Shown piece by piece: positions 23,001 through 38,000 of a stretch of DNA of 64,000 bases. The notes under the pieces are model-generated. The model was not told where the DNA came from. It saw nothing but the letters and a program-made list of their open reading frames with translations, and made no database searches. Both the position numbers and the translations under genes were made by a program. This DNA comes from Eulemur rufifrons (lineage: Eukaryota; Chordata; Mammalia; Primates; Lemuridae). The stretch's first letter is position 1; every line of letters begins with the position of its first letter. Location: contig NC_091002.1 in assembly GCF_041146395.1 (NCBI RefSeq), forward strand, positions 6,256,501 through 6,320,500. The letters are read 5' to 3'.

Positions 23001-26000
23001 CTCAGTCTCCCAGGGTGAGGATTACAGATGTGAGCCACTGTGCGTGGCCAGCACACACTTTCTTAAACTAACTTCAAGGCCTCTGGCAGAGTCTTTGGCT
23101 CCCAAGAGAACTTTTTCAAATGGTGGAAACCTCAGAAAATGTATTTGTAGCTTTTTCCAGATTTAGCAGAAATAGTTTTCACACTTCTTGAAATTCCATT
23201 GTGAACTTGTGAGCTGCTGGTGTGGCAGGAACCTAAGAATAGGTGCAATTGTTAGTCACTTACACGTCACTTTCACAGCCACTCAGACATGACCATGTCT
23301 CCAATTGGAAAGTAGGGCACAGGCAACAAGGAGAAACAGTCGTCTCAGTGTGGGGGCAGAGGATCCAGGGCCTTGGACCCTGTTGTCTTCCAGACTGAAG
23401 CTCACTGCTCGTGTAACTTCCTATCCCTGCTCCTGAGGGGGGTTGGCCCACAAAGCCACTGTGTGCTGCATCTAGATGGCCTGACTGAGTTCCTTGCTCC
23501 CATGGGGGAATATGCCAGATCAGCTCATCTCCCTCTAGGGCATGCCTTCCAAGGGCACCCCCAGCTCTGCTGTCCCCTTTGTGTATTTGTCCTGAGAGTA
23601 AGCATGTGGCAGCCCCACCCCAAATCCCCACCAAAACGCCTGGGAAGGGAGTGCTGCGGCTCCCAGTGGAACTGGTGCTGGCCAGGCTGTGCATGAACTT
23701 GGATGAGTCGCACTGGGCTCCGTGCCTCAGTTTTCCCTTCTCTGCACGCAAGTGTGGGAGTCAAAGGTCTCTGAAGCTTCCTTCCAGCTCTGACATGTTC
23801 TGAAACCCAGAAAGGCCTTTTCATAAAGGGCCCCCATCAGAAGAAACAGGAGGAGATCTGAGCTTCCTGGCACACAGGCCTGCAAATGCTGACCACTGGC
23901 CTGCTCTGGGCCTGACCTCTCTGGTTTTTTCAGGATCTGGACCGAGAGGCATGAATGGACGCCATGTCCCTGTCCCAGGGACTGTGGGTGGTGAACGGGT
24001 GAATGGGGACTGTCCTGTGGCCCCGCCCCACTCAGGCCCTTGGGTGGCTCGATGAGGCCCTAGGGCACTGGGTGCCTCAGTGACTGCGTCTCACTCACAC
24101 TCTTTCCTTCAGGCAAAGATGAGGCCCACACGTGGCCTGTCCTGCCCCTTCCTCTGTCCAAAACCTTCCTAGTTACTTCTGGAAGAACAAGTTATAGTCA
24201 TAAAACATAGAGGGTGAAGTGCCATGTGAGTGTGCTTTGCTCTCTGAGACATCACAGTACATTTTGCCAGGAGAAGTGCTTCCTAAGGACGCAGAGGGCT
24301 GACGATAGAAAGGTGGCCGGCGGTCATTCAACCCCTGAGCAAGACTCTGTGTGCTCAGCCTCCAGCAGGACTCAGTCACCAGCAAGGAGAGACCCAAGTC
24401 TTCAGGGACCAACTTCCTTTATAGATTCCACGAAACCTGTCTGCAGGATTGGAGGTCATTTAAAAAATAATAATTCCACAAAAACTGAAAATGAATTGAC
24501 TTTTCTAGACTTGCAGAATCTTGGATGCAGAACAACCGCTTGGCTTTCAATTCCTGCCTAGCAGAAACTAGCACAGGCTGCTCATCTCCTGTGAGAAACT
24601 ATAATTCACCTGCAGGACATGTGGATTTCAGGAAATAATCAGAAAACCATGAGAAAACTCAGGGGCCACTAGAAGCTGCATGGCATTGGCATGTGTTCAT
24701 GTGTGTGCATGTTGGGGAAGGCGGCACATAGCAGGAGAAACTAAGTGAGAGCAACGCTTTTAATCCCCTCAGTTATTGCAGAGGTTGGAGTTGTCCCCAG
24801 AGCCTAGGGCAGGTACCAGGGGGGGCCACTAAGGACAGCTTGGGGCCTCAGGCAGCCTCCTTCTCAGGGCCCTGGGTGACAGTCCAGGGACTGCTCCTCC
24901 CTGGAGGTTAAGGTGACTGTGGACAGAGGAAGTCCCTGGAAGGATGTCAATGCGGAGGGCCACAGGGGTCTGTGGCTTGCGGACGTCTCCTCCCTGTCCC
25001 TTCACTACGTGCCGCTCACAGGCCTCAGGTAAGGCCTTTGCCCGGTACAAGTGTGTATAACGATGCTGATCACCAAAGGAACATAGGCTCAAAGTCAGAA
25101 TGAACAGGAGGAAATATTTGAAGACATAAAGGAGACAGTTTTCAAAAGAGAGATGAAAGATAGCTGAGAAGGAAAAAAAATCATACTTTGAGAATGTAAA
25201 ATAATATCAGAAGCCAAGAGAAAGTTGTAAGTTCAGATGGAAAGGGATGGCCATGCACAAACAGGCCCCCACACCCCAAAGGCAGGGTGCCGTGGGGGCT
25301 GTGGTATGGGGGCTGGTGAAAACCATGTCACATTTTATGATCTAGAAAAGCTGCCACTTTGCCCACCATGGGCTTCATGCTGGAGGTGCTGACCCACCTG
25401 GGAAGAGCATCTGCAGAGGCCCCGCAGGACTGCTGTGAGCAGCCTGAGCACCCTTAGGATGGGGGTGGGTGGGAGGGAGCAAGGTCTGACAGGGTCACTT
25501 CTTGGAAGGGCTCCTGGGCTTCTTGAGGAGAACCCAGCCCCCCAGGAGGAGGAGGCATCTGGGCTGCAGCCAATGGCAGGCCAATGTCAGCTGGGAGGAG
25601 CCTGCTGGGGCCAGGCTTTGCAACCTCTGCAGTGCCCCCCACCCCCCGTATGCACCCCAGGATGAACAACTGAGGCAGAGACAGAGACATGAGAGAGCTG
25701 TGGCCCTGAGCAGCCTGGGGGAGCCTCCACCATTGAGGGGTATCTGAGTGTTGGTTTTGGGTTGGGGCTGTGGCAGCAGGACCTGAATGTCTCTACATTG
25801 TCTGGCGCTGGTGGCAGCAACAGGGCTAGGGAGTGGGGGTGGTTTGGAGTCCAAGGAGCTGTGGTGTCCACCTGTGGCTGGGGTGGGCAGCCTCGTGGGG
25901 TGCCCCGTGGGAAGTGCAGACACCCCAGGAGGGAGGCCCCAGAGAAGGTGGCATTTCTGTCTCAAGAGGCCTCATCTGTGCCTCAGGCTGGGGGATGGTG

Positions 26001-29000
26001 CTACCTGTCTTGAGGGGCCCCTGGGCTCTGCAGCTCGAGGGGCTCAGGCTCCCAGAGTTCCTTTGCTCAAGGCTGGCAAGCAGTCAGAATCCAGATCCCA
26101 CAGGCAGGAAGTTGTGGGCCCAGTGCAGTCCCCTCACCCAGCAGCCACCTCCTCCCCATGCCTGGAAAAGGTCACCTGGCACAGACCTGGCGGTCAAGGT
26201 TGGGGAGGCAGCCACTGCAGTGAAGATGTGGACCATGGCCATCTTGCAGAGGTCGGCAGCCGAGCCTGTGGGCACAAAGGGCTGTCAGGGCCCCGTGATG
26301 AGGCGCCTGGAGCCCATCACTGCAGCTTTCGTGGCACTGCCACACAGAGCCCGCTGGTTCTAAGCCACTTGAACACAGTGGCTGAAGACAACTGAGGAGG
26401 CAGACACCACGTCCTCCCTCAACCAGCCACCTCTCACTGCTGGGGGACCCCGGAGCACAACACAGGACGGAGCTCCAGGTCTGGCTCTAGTGCTTCCTGA
26501 GCTCCTGAAGCCTCAGTTTCCCACCTGTGGATGTGGGGAAGAGCACTGCCTTGGCCGGCTCTTGCGGGAAACATCCTAATTATAAAGATCACACCTTGAG
26601 CACCTGCCACCTGCAGGTGCCATTCACTGGTGCCTCCTGACAGAACCCATGGGGCGGGACAGGCGACAGCCATGGAGCTCCTGGAGGAAGGGCTAAGGCT
26701 TGCGAGGACAGGAAATACCCAATCCAGAACTCTGGGGCAAGGGGCCGGCAGGCAGCAGGTGAGCGAGGGCCCATACCTTGCACCACGAAGTTCACGGCCT
26801 GTCGCTCTGCTTGTGCCCGGAATTGCTGGTCACGTGCGCGGATCCTTGGCAGGGCTCTCCTTCTGCCCATGAGGGACACCACGTAGCCTGCGTCACACAA
26901 AGGAAAGGCAGATGAGAGATGGAAATGAACAGGCAGTGCAGCGGGTGCGGCTACTCCCAGGTCAGGACTAGGGCTCCAGAGGGATATCCTGCCCAGCGCT
27001 GGCTCTGAGCCTCAGGCATGGCCCCCTGGCCCATTGCCGGGGCCCGTGGGGCCTGTGGTAGGAAAGTGGGGGTCTGCAGTGGGCCGTTGGCTAGGAGGCA
27101 CGTTTCTGCACTGTTCTGATTTCAAGCTGCACTTAGATCTGACCTAGGGCGAGGGATGGCAGTTTTTCTACTATTAAAGTTGTTCAAAGCCACGTGTGGG
27201 ACTTGGGCACAGGAGTAACTCTGGGCTGTGTGGCAGTTGGACTGGAGGAGCAAGGCATCCGCCCCCACTCCCTGCAAGGAGGGCTGGACGTCTGAGAGGG
27301 TGCAGCTCTCTACACGGGGCAGATCCAAGTCTTGTGGGACCTGTGCATACCTGAAGCATACGCAATTTGGGGGCTCTAAGAAATGAACACCAACAATCTG
27401 CATTTGTTGAGTATATTCCTGACCAGTGAGGATTTCTGTTTTAACTAGGTATTGGTGAGAAATAAATGTTCCACTTGTGATTTTACATGTCTGAGGATTG
27501 GAAGATTTTCCTACATACATAATCATCATAAAAGTGACAGGTATTGGTCCAGAGTGGTGGCTCACGCCTGTGACACCAGCACTTTGGGATGCCAAGGTGG
27601 GAGAATCATTTGAGGTCAGGAGTTTGCGATCAGCCTGGGAAACACAGCGAAACCCCTGTCTTTACAAACAATTTTAAAAAATTAGCCAGGTGTGGTGGTA
27701 CACGCCTGTAGTCCCAAGTACTCAGGAGGCTGAGGTGGGAGGATGACTTGAGCCCAGGAGTTCAAGGCTTCGGTGAGCTATGATCTAACCACTGCACTCC
27801 AGCCTGGACAACAGAGCAAGACTCTGTCTCTAAAAACAATAAATAAATAAAATACAAATTTAAAAAACATATTATTGATGTCATAATTAATGATATTAAG
27901 ACTGAAATACTGAAAACTTCTTTTTAAGACCAGGAAGAAGACAAGGATGTCTGTTCTCACCAATCCCATTCAATATTGTACTGGAGGTACTAACCACAGC
28001 AATAAGGCAAGATATTAATATAAAGGCCATTTATACTGGAAAGGGAAAGTGAAACTTAAAAACCTTTTCAGGTGATGTGATCATCTAGGTAGAGAATCCT
28101 AAGGAAAATACAAAAAGAAAAAAAGAGCTACTATGGCTGCTACATACAGAGTAAGACCCTTCCCCCTCCCCCAAAAAGTGACAAAATGACAGGTATTGAG
28201 TACCCACCACATGCCAGGCAACCTACCAAGCCTCCTGAGAGTGACTGCAGTGAGGACAGGGTAGCCTGGGCTTCCGACATGGTCCCTCTCTGTTCCTGCA
28301 GCTTCATCTGTCTAGCGATTTCTGACCGACGCTGGGTATTGTGACTTTATGTTGTTGAATGTTGGGGTTTGCTGTCTTTCTTTCAAAAGTGTCTTGGCAG
28401 GCTTCAGTTACTAGCTGGTCATCCCGATCCTTTTGAGGTCTGTTTTTAAGTTTTGCTAGGGTGGGTTTAGAGCAGCCTTTAAGGCCAGTTAAGACCTACC
28501 TCTAAGGTGTGACCCTTCTGAGGTCTCTACTGAATGTTCCAGATGTCCAACAAGGACTCTCCACTCCGAATGGCCAGAACTCAAACATCTCCCAGCCTAC
28601 ATGCACTTTGAAACTGTGCAGCGTGCTGCTCCCCAGCAGTTACTCTGCCTAGTCCTGTGGAGTTTCCCCCTATGTGTGTATGTCTTAGTACTCAGAAACA
28701 GACACAAGGGAGCCCTTTGATGTATGGAGCGCTCTCTCTGCAGAGCTCCCTTCTCTCTGATACTCTCCTTGCAAAATCCCGCTGCCTCTGCCTCCCCAGT
28801 CCCACCCTGTGTCTGCTCTGCTCAGCAAGAGCCTTGCTGTCAGCTAGGTCTCCTCTCCCGCACTGCGACCTGAGGCTCCAGACACAGGGTATACAGGACT
28901 CATCTCGCTCGCTCCTCTGCTCTCAGAGTCCAGAGCACTATGCTGTCCACTATCTAGTGTCAGGAAACAGCTGCTTCCTATATTTTGCCCAGTTTTCCAG

Positions 29001-32000
29001 TTGTTTATGGTGGGAGCAAAATCTGAAGCCTGTGACTCCATTGTGGCCAAAGCGGAAGTCCCCCATTCCAAGCATTTCAAGTGTTTCTTCTCCACCTGCT
29101 GCTCCCAGTGCTGTGACCCCAGCTCCTGCTCATCCTGAGAGACGCCCTCTGGCCCTGCCACTTCGTGTTGCTGCCTGGAGTGGAAGCAGTGCTCCTGGAA
29201 GCCACTCCTATGCTGCAACAGCATGCACCCTCCACCGCACACAGGGAGGCAGTGTGCACAGGAACACCAGCAGCGGCTCGGAAATGGCATAAACAAGCCG
29301 CCAACTCAACTTCCCCTTACTTAGATTCCAAAACTGGCTGTGGCCCCTCTGCCACCACCAGGCATGGAAAAGCATGTGGTGGAGAAGCTGGAGCTGAGGC
29401 AGCAGTCCTGGTTGGCTGCATCTTGCTTTCGCCAAGCTTGCAAAAGACAGCACCACGCCAGCCATCATCCATCCCAGAGAAGGCCCAGTGTGGTGTGGAG
29501 GGCACTGCCTGAGGGCCCGGCCAGAGCTGCCCACACACACCACCACTGAGCTAACACTCGCGTCACTTCTAGACAGTTCCCAAGCGATGGCTCTGACTGC
29601 AGCCTCTCCCCTCAGTCTCTTTCCTACATCATTACCAGAATCGTTTCTGAAGGATGAACCCAGGTTCCTTCTGTGCGCAGCACCATGCAAGCCTGGGCTC
29701 GCCTGGTCCTGCCTGTCCTCTGGCCTCCCCTACATGCCCACTGGCCCTGCAGGCTCTCCTGGCCTTTCCTGTCCCAGCTCAGGTCCCCCGAGGCTGGCGG
29801 CTGCTCCTGGTGCCCCCCGTTGCTCTCTGCCTTGGTGGCCTGTTAGTTCCTTTCACACCGAGGATGCAATCTTTCTGTCATGGACTTGTCATGTCAAGTG
29901 TCATGAATACACTTGCTTGCTCATGGCTTCCCGACATCCCCCACTGGACTGTGAGCTCCAGGAGAGCCAGGAGCTGGGTCTCTGGCATCAGCACAGTTCC
30001 TGACACATGGGAGGTGCCCAGCAAACATTTGTGGAGAAATTCAATGATTGTCTAATGTTTGCTGCAGTATCTGCCTGGAAGTGTAATTGCTGGGCCAAAG
30101 GGCATGCACACTTCTCGTTTGGATACATAACACCCCACGTCCCTTCAGGAAAGTTAAGTACAAGGAAGGGAGGCATGGGCTCTGGTGCTGAGCTGCCCTG
30201 GGGGTGCATCTGGGCCCCCACTTATTAGCTGGGTGGATTTGGGAAGCTACCTAACCTCTCAGTGACTCATTCTCTTCTTCTGTAAAATGGAAACAATAGT
30301 ACCCATTTCTTACAACTGCAGTGAGGACTACATGAGCTAATTTATGGAAAGCATTTAAAATCACACCTGGCATACAGTTGGTGCTACACAAATGAATGCA
30401 TTCTGAGTATATTTCCATCCACAGTGTATGAGAAGATCCTGGCTCCATAAACACTCAACACTGGGTGCTGTCGCTATTTTAACACTTCACAAGTGACAGT
30501 ATTCTTGCTTTTGCTCAGTGTGGAGCTCCTGGGTCCAGGAGAAGGTCCTGGCTTGTGGGGCGGGTGGAGGCCCGCGCTGGCCAGCAGGCCCCAAGGCTGG
30601 AAACGATTAGTGATTAGCAGCTTTCTCATGCTCCACACACAGGTGGAATGGGGGCTGCGGGAGCAGCAGGGCCAGGGGGATCCCTTTCCTGCTCATGTGG
30701 GCCAGCGGCGCAGAGCGTCCACGCTCCCGACTGCAGTCAGGCCAGGGAGGAGCCTGTGTGGGGGTCCCCGGCCCCAGAGTGAACAGTCACCAAGGAGTCA
30801 GGGGACAGACTGGAAGAGGGGTTGCCACAGGCTGCCCTGCAGGCCCTGCCCACATCCCAGGGAATGTCTGGGACTGTGGGTCCTGAAGAAGCTGGTTCTC
30901 CAGTTGGTTTTTACTTTTCACTGCCTAGTGAGGGTTGGGTTTTGGTGGGTGCTCTCTCTGTACCTATTATTAATCCTCTTTTTTGTTGTTTATTTCATTA
31001 ATTTCTGCTCTTCCATTGATTTCCTTCCTTCTATTTAATTTACTCTGCTGCTCTGTTCCAAGTTTCTCATTTCATGTTGACTACAACTAATTTATGTCCA
31101 CAAATTTCTCTCTATCTTTTAAAAATACTCTTTTAAACTATCCTTTACTTCTAAATGAAGCATCAGCTTGGCCAAGCCCCACAGTTTTTGATGGTACACT
31201 TTCTTGTCATTTATTTCTAAAATTTTTGTCATTTTCTGTTTTTTATCCTAAATTACTTAGGAGTGCAGTGAATTTCCAATTAGGTAGATGGATGGATGGC
31301 CACACACACGGAGATACAGTATATAAAACTACCTGTGACACTGTGGTCACAGAATATGTTCTACTGGATATTCTTTGAAATTTGTTTGCGTTTCCTTTGT
31401 TACCAAATTGTGGTGATAATTTGTAAATAAACCACATGATTGTCATAAGAATATATGTTCTCCATTTTTAGGTGCAAGATTTTATCTATTTTTACCCACC
31501 TGTGCATCTATCATATATCAACTCAAGCTTGTTCATTTTGTTGTTTCCAGTGGATCCTGGCCCCTGCCCCTCCCCACGGGCAGGAGCTGATGACTCACCC
31601 AGCACCTCACCACCCCAGCAACCCAGCCCTACCCATCCACATACCACCTCCCCGTCTGTTCGCCACCCACCTGGCCACTCACCCACCTGCAGAGCCAGGA
31701 GCCGTGGCCACATGGCCATGGCAGGCACTGGTAGTGGGAGGGAGCAGAGGCTCTGGCTGCAGCCGGCTCACCTGTCTGCTGACACTGGGCAACAGCTGCT
31801 TGGGCAAAGTCCTTGATTTTCTTATACTTCTGCAAAAAACTCGCCAAAAACTGGGCAGCTTTCTCAACAGTAACTCCAAGGCAAGCAGCAAGCCGCTCCT
31901 TCCCTGTATGAGTCAGAAAGACACAAGATCAGAGTTAAGTCCTAACTCACACCCAGTAAGTGCGGAGAGCACGTGCCTGCAGGGAGGGACCGTGTTCTCA

Positions 32001-35000
32001 GAAACAAGCCAGCTACAGGCCTCATGGGGGACCTGGCGAGTCAAGGTTGTTGGCCCCATTGGCCTTTTTTGCACGGTCAGGATGGTGTTGGCATCTGGCC
32101 TTACACACTGGGTGCTGGGTCCTGGCCAGTTTGGACTGGGGCCTGTTAAACATTTCTTTATCCACTGGTCCTCACTGAGCACCTGCCAGCACTGCAGGTG
32201 AAGCAGTGAATGAAGATGACATGGTCCCTGCTTGGCTTGGCTGGTGGGAGACCCAATTCCAGAACTGGGGGAGGCTGGACCAGGGGACAGAGGAAAAGAG
32301 GAAGGGAACATTCCATGGCCAAATTATGAAAAAATGGTACTCAGGAGTTCCTATCTTAGAATTTTCATCTGGAGACAAATGCTTTTGGTCCAGACCAATA
32401 TTTTGTTCCTAGAAAATGCAGGTGTTGTTGTGAAGCTGCTAATAGAGATGTCTCTGGGTGGGGCGGCACCCTGAGTTCTGGTGTAGCACGTGAGCTCCCT
32501 GCATGCCGGGTGCAGCTTCTGGGACCACAAAAACCTGGGTCTGAGTCCAGCTCTGTCACCCATGGGAAGCTCTTTGTGGCCTTGGGGAAGTCATGTGACC
32601 CATAATAAACCTGTTTCTTCACCTGTGAATTAAGTACGATTGTCCTTACCCCCGAGGGTTGTTAAGGGAACCACATGAGCTCAGGCACATAAAGCTCACA
32701 ATGGTGCCTGACTCCTACTGGGACGCAGTCTGTAGTCATTCCCTTCCACTCTCCCCCAGAAAAGACTAAAAACGTAGAGAAGGAGTCCATGAGGTCATGA
32801 TCCCTTGCTTGACAGTGGGATCACGGGGAAAACCTTGGCTCTGGGGCCAGCATGCTTGGAGGGAACCCCAGAGGGCAAGCTGCCTGGGGACCTGAATTCC
32901 TGGGAGAGCATGGCCAGGGCCAGAAGTGGACTTGCTGCCCTCTGCATTGGGTTAAGTCTGGGGTCATTCTAGAGGGCTCAGGGGCCTTTGAACAGGACAG
33001 CCCAGAAATCCTGGCCCAGGATTGGAGATGCACGATCTGTGAAGACTGAGGGGCTGACTGGCCTCTCAGATCTGGTCCTCCCTTCAGCCAGGCCACTCCC
33101 TACCCTGACCAGCTGATGCCTCAAATGGTTCTGGACAGAAAGAATGTTCAAGTCTTGGGACAGTGAAGGGGCAGATGTTTGCTTTGCCAGGAAGAGCAGG
33201 AAAGTCTGGGGGTGCCCGTTCTCCCAAAATTTACCCCAGCAGGGAGAGATAAGCTCTGGTGCTTTCTCTAGGCCCAAGACTGCTTGATTACTTGGACCCA
33301 TTTGGCTGGAAATGAAAAAACTCTAATATCTCTTTTAGGGCTTAATTAAGACCTATTATTCTGAAAGCTTCACAAATAATGAACATATTATGAGTTTGTT
33401 ACACTTTACTGAAATAATCCATCTGTAATTCTTTCTTTCTAACAAATTCCAATCACCACCCTCAGCTATGACACTGCAGTGGAAAATTCCACTGGCTCTC
33501 AGAAAGGAATCAGATATTACCTGGAAACCTTAGCCAGGTCAGCCAGATAGGACTTTGAGTATTCTTAGCCAAGTCTTTTTATCATTTCCAATCTGCTATT
33601 AAGCCCATCTGGTGGATTTTCAATTTCAGATATGGCAGTTTTAAGTTTTAGAATTTCCATCTGGTTCTTTTTACTTGCTGAGGCTTTCTTATTATTTTTT
33701 TTTTCATTATCATGAATACATTTTCCTTCACATCCTTGAGCTTAGGTATTAACAGCAACTTTAAAATCCTTGTCTGTTAATTCCAACATCTGGGTCATCT
33801 CAGGATCTGTTTCCATGATTGCTTTTTCTCTTGAGTATTCCTTGTCTGTTAATTCCAACATCTGGGTCATCTCAGGATCTGTTTCCATGATTGCTTTTTC
33901 TCTTGAGTATGGTCAAGTTATCCTATATCTTCATTTGTATGTTTAGGAATTTTTGATTGTATCCTGGACATTGTGAATGATATGTCATAGAGACTCTGGA
34001 TTCTGTTATGTTCTTCTCAGGAGTACTTATTTTTTTGAGAGGGCAGTTAATTTGGCTAAAATCAAACTTGAAACTGTCTCTCTGCCATGGGCAGCACCTG
34101 AAATCCCAGATCTAATCCTTTTTGGTTTCGCATGGCTGCTTGTAGTCTGCCCCACTCATGCATAGGTGGGGTCAGCCAGAAACCTGGGCAGATTCATACT
34201 CAGAATTTGGGTTCATCTTCTGGCTGTCTTTCAGCCATAAGTATGTGTTTCTGGAATTTCTCTTGTCACTTTCCAGATTCTGTGGTTGTACCAAACTCTG
34301 TCCTCTGACAGAGGAGAGAGTCCTACTACCCAGCTAGTAGGACTATGGGTTTCTGTCAAAGTTTCTGCCACCCACAGCACTGACTAAGGCTTGCCTTCAG
34401 GTGAGGAGCTGCAGAATGGGAAACTTACCTGTACTACTACTTTCTTCCAAGTGTCAACCAACCTCCAGTTTCTGTTTGGTTTTGGTCCCTTTCCAATGCC
34501 TTCAGGTAATTGGTTTTTTACACATTTTCTGTAGTTTATGGTTGACATCACACCTCTCTTTCTAAATACTTATGGCTGAAAAGAATTACTGTCCCATCCT
34601 CTGTAGAGCTATGGGGACATCTGAAGGGAAGTGGGTGGCCAAGGTCCCTATATGTGAAGAAAGCCTATTTACAAGAGAAGCAAATGATGTGGCAACTACA
34701 AAAGGAGCAGAGGCAGGAGACTGAGATGGAGACAGAGGCCCCAGATTCTTGCTCCCATTCCTCAGACACCTTTGACAGTATGACGGTCACACTCAAAGGC
34801 CACTGTCCCTTCCCCAAGCAGGACAACCTCTGGCTCTGTCGGGCTTCTCTCTCCTATGCTTCATGTGAACTGACTCCTGTTTTTCATAGAACTTCTCTCC
34901 ACACTTTCATTCAGTTGATCAGGCTCCTGCTTTTTAAATTGTAATCACATGCAGGCCTGTCTCCCTGAGAGTACCCCAAGATCTACCCAGTGGGAGCACC

Positions 35001-38000
35001 CAATGCTCCCTACCTCTAAATCCTATATGAACACACACCTTGACTTTTCCCACAAATGGCTAATCATATCCTGTGTGCATGTGTGTGTCACAAATCTAAC
35101 TTTAGAACCCCAATCTTCACTCCCTTTCTCCAAGTACCCTTTGCCCCCACACATATTGCTGACAATTTTCACTCCTGTTTATGTCTCTATGGCTAAGCAC
35201 ACAGTAGGCCTTTGGAACTCTGGCTAGTCTGACTGGAACAGACCTAACTAAATCGAATTCAGCTTTCAAAATTCAGCTCAAGTGCTGCTGCTCTGGGTCA
35301 TCTTCCCAGACCCTCCCAGCTCTATCTGGGCCAGGGGCCCTCCTCTGGGCTCCCTTGGCACCAGGGACTCCCTACCAAGCACTGCTGTGTGTTTCTTCTG
35401 ACAGGTGTGAGCCCCTTGGGAACAGGCCCTGGGCCAGATGGTAACCCTCAGTGAGTGCTTGTCTATCAAGCAAGGACTGGATGTGAAGACAAACTTCAGC
35501 TTTGCTCAGTAATTTGAGAAGATTCAAATGTTAGACTCTAAGAGCAACAGGAGCTCAGAGCAAGACTGGAGAAGTCAGAAGCTACTTCCCACAGGAGGCA
35601 GATTCCTGCTGGGCTCAGGGGACTGGGGGGTGTTGTGAGCAGTGTGGTGGCTGGGGAGGGGCACTGTCAAGCTGGCAGACATCTGACTGAAGGAGACACA
35701 GGCAGCCTGTGGGTCAGCCCCTGGGGTCGAGGCCCCAGGTAGCCGCTGCCCCATGGCTCCAAGCACCCCCCCACCAGCTCTTGACACACAGGGCAGGTGA
35801 GTCTAAGGGTGGTGGGCTGAGCACACAGACCCAGCACCTCTGGAGCGTCTTCTCTGCCAACTCTCTGTCTTCATCAGTCTTCACAACAGTCAAGTAACTG
35901 GTTTTCTCAAGAAAACTAGGCTCTGAAACCCCCCACCCCAACCCTGGCATTCCTGGCAGCAGCTTCTGGACTGTTTCCAGTGTGTTTATATGAGACATAT
36001 CACTACAACCCATTGAAAGCTGGCTGGTCCAAAGCTCCTCTACTGAATTCCCAAAGGGGCCTGGCACCTAGGAGGCCAGGCGAGTTTACTTGGTGTAAGG
36101 GGAAACCCATTCATGTAGGCAATAGGTTTCTTGGGCCATACCATGATGACTGCCAGTGTGTTTTTCGACAGTCTTCTGGTAAGGCAGGAGTCAGCACGCT
36201 TATGTAACTATGATGTCACCTCTTATGTAAGACCCATGTGATCACCCCTTCACTTGGGCACGCTGCCATATTCTCACTGCCACGGCATCATCCTGAAAAT
36301 AAAGAGTAGGTCTCATCTACCTGCTGCTGCTCGTCTCTTCTTTCAATTCCCAGGACCCCCTCCAGTACCCTAGCTGGCTGTGGAACTCTCGGTCCATATT
36401 TGGCATAGTTGGTAGGATTCAACTGGGGTAAGTGTCCCCTCCACCCCAGTAGGGGAGGATATGTGGCCTCCCATGGGCTTGCGGTACCCAGTGGCAGCAG
36501 TCCTCATATCATGGGCCCCTGCCACGGAGTGGGAGCAGGTAGAGTGTGCCGCCTTGGAAAAGGCCTTGTGGGCCTTGGAAGAGTCATTGCAGCCTAAGGA
36601 GTGAGCAGTGGCTGGTCAGGTGGGCTGGCTCTTCCTTACAGTCCTCTGTGAGCAACATGAAGATACCCTGTGGTGAGAAGGCCAGGTAAGAGAATCACAG
36701 GTGACAGAAGAAAATTTGGAAGCCTGGGTACAGGCTTTGGAAAAGGAGCTAATGACTGCTCTGGCCGAGGACACTGATGAAACTCCAAGCATGCACGAGA
36801 CTGAGGGTGGGACCCCTACCTTGCTGAGTGCCTGCCCAGTTATGAAACAGAGAGTGGAGCATGAACAACTTATGGGACCCCAGGGGGTCATGCAAGGCAC
36901 ACCCATGGTAACAGAGCATACCTCATACTCCACTTACACACCCCTGGAGCTGCAGGAACTGGGGAAGCAGTGCAGACGATGCCCTGGGGAAACCATGCCT
37001 GCCTGGTTGTTACATTTATGAGACAAAGGGGCGGATAGTGTCCTGTGTTCCCCAAGGGAAATGGAACAATTGGCATCCATAACTGTACATCCTTCCTTGA
37101 GGCATAGGCTACAGACAAGTAGCCACCGAGGTGGGGGTGACCACTCCTTGCTTGAATGGCTCATGGCTGCTGCATACACGGTATGGGATGACCCCAGTGA
37201 ACTACCTGAAACCACGAGTAAGTGGACCTCATACAAGGACTTAGTTCAGATTTTTCGAGAATTAGGGATGCACAAAGCCATTTTTATGATAAGCAACTGG
37301 TGGGGGCCTGATGAGGAGTGCTTTACACATGCATACTCGACCTAATCCTAGCCACATCTTCCCCCGGTTCATTTAGTTCACTGGCAGTTGTGCTCACCCG
37401 CTATGTGGGGAAGCAAATACATGAGGTCACCACTGCTATGGCAGCTTTGGGAGATGCTAAAAGATGGAAAGGGGGGAAGTGCATATGCTATAAGGATCCA
37501 AGAAGGGTCCATGAACTCAGGGTCCCCTGCAGAAGAATTCAGTACAAGGGGCCCAGAAGGTGCCTCAAACCCAGATATGGCTAGACCTCATACTAGTAGA
37601 AGTAGGTAAAGAAAAAATAGACAGACAGCCTAATGAAGTATTGCTGGCCCTGTGGAATCAGCTGGCTCCCCACCAGTGATTCACAAAATGACCCAAGAAG
37701 GGGGAAACTGAGATGCCTGCCAAAGAGATCTGTAATGTGCGGCTGCAAGATTTTACGGTTGAGGCCCCCCTCTTCAATATGGATTAGACGTTAGGCCAAG
37801 GTGTCCGGTCAGAGGGGACCCCAGATGACTGGAGGCCGCATGTGGAACTTGATATTTATTGGTCCCCTACAAATGTACAGCAGGTTCTAGCCTTGGTGAG
37901 CACAGGAGCTGACTGCTCCCTAATCTATGAAAACCCTGAGTGGTTTACTGGACAAATGGCCTATGGCAGGGGATGGTTATGGCAGGAGAACCACTAAAGT

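Larger units (their letters stand above)
26888..31771 (-). other. POLN: POLN intron, 4.9 kb, repeat-bearing
   Basis: It holds an old Alu (27547-27845), an L1 ORF2 scrap (about 27870-28160), an L2 3' end (about 29870-30050), a MIR (about 30225-30440) and A/T-rich L1-like sequence (about 30930-31540). The stretch 28200-29860 is not assigned. It contains a 211-codon + frame (28657-29292) with a low-complexity, Ser/Pro/Leu-rich translation and no recognisable domain. Confidence 0.65.

Noticed and set aside
28657..29292. 211-codon + frame considered as a retrogene
   Set aside because: Ser/Pro/Leu low-complexity translation with no recognised family, no poly(A) tail or target duplication around it, and neighbouring old repeats.
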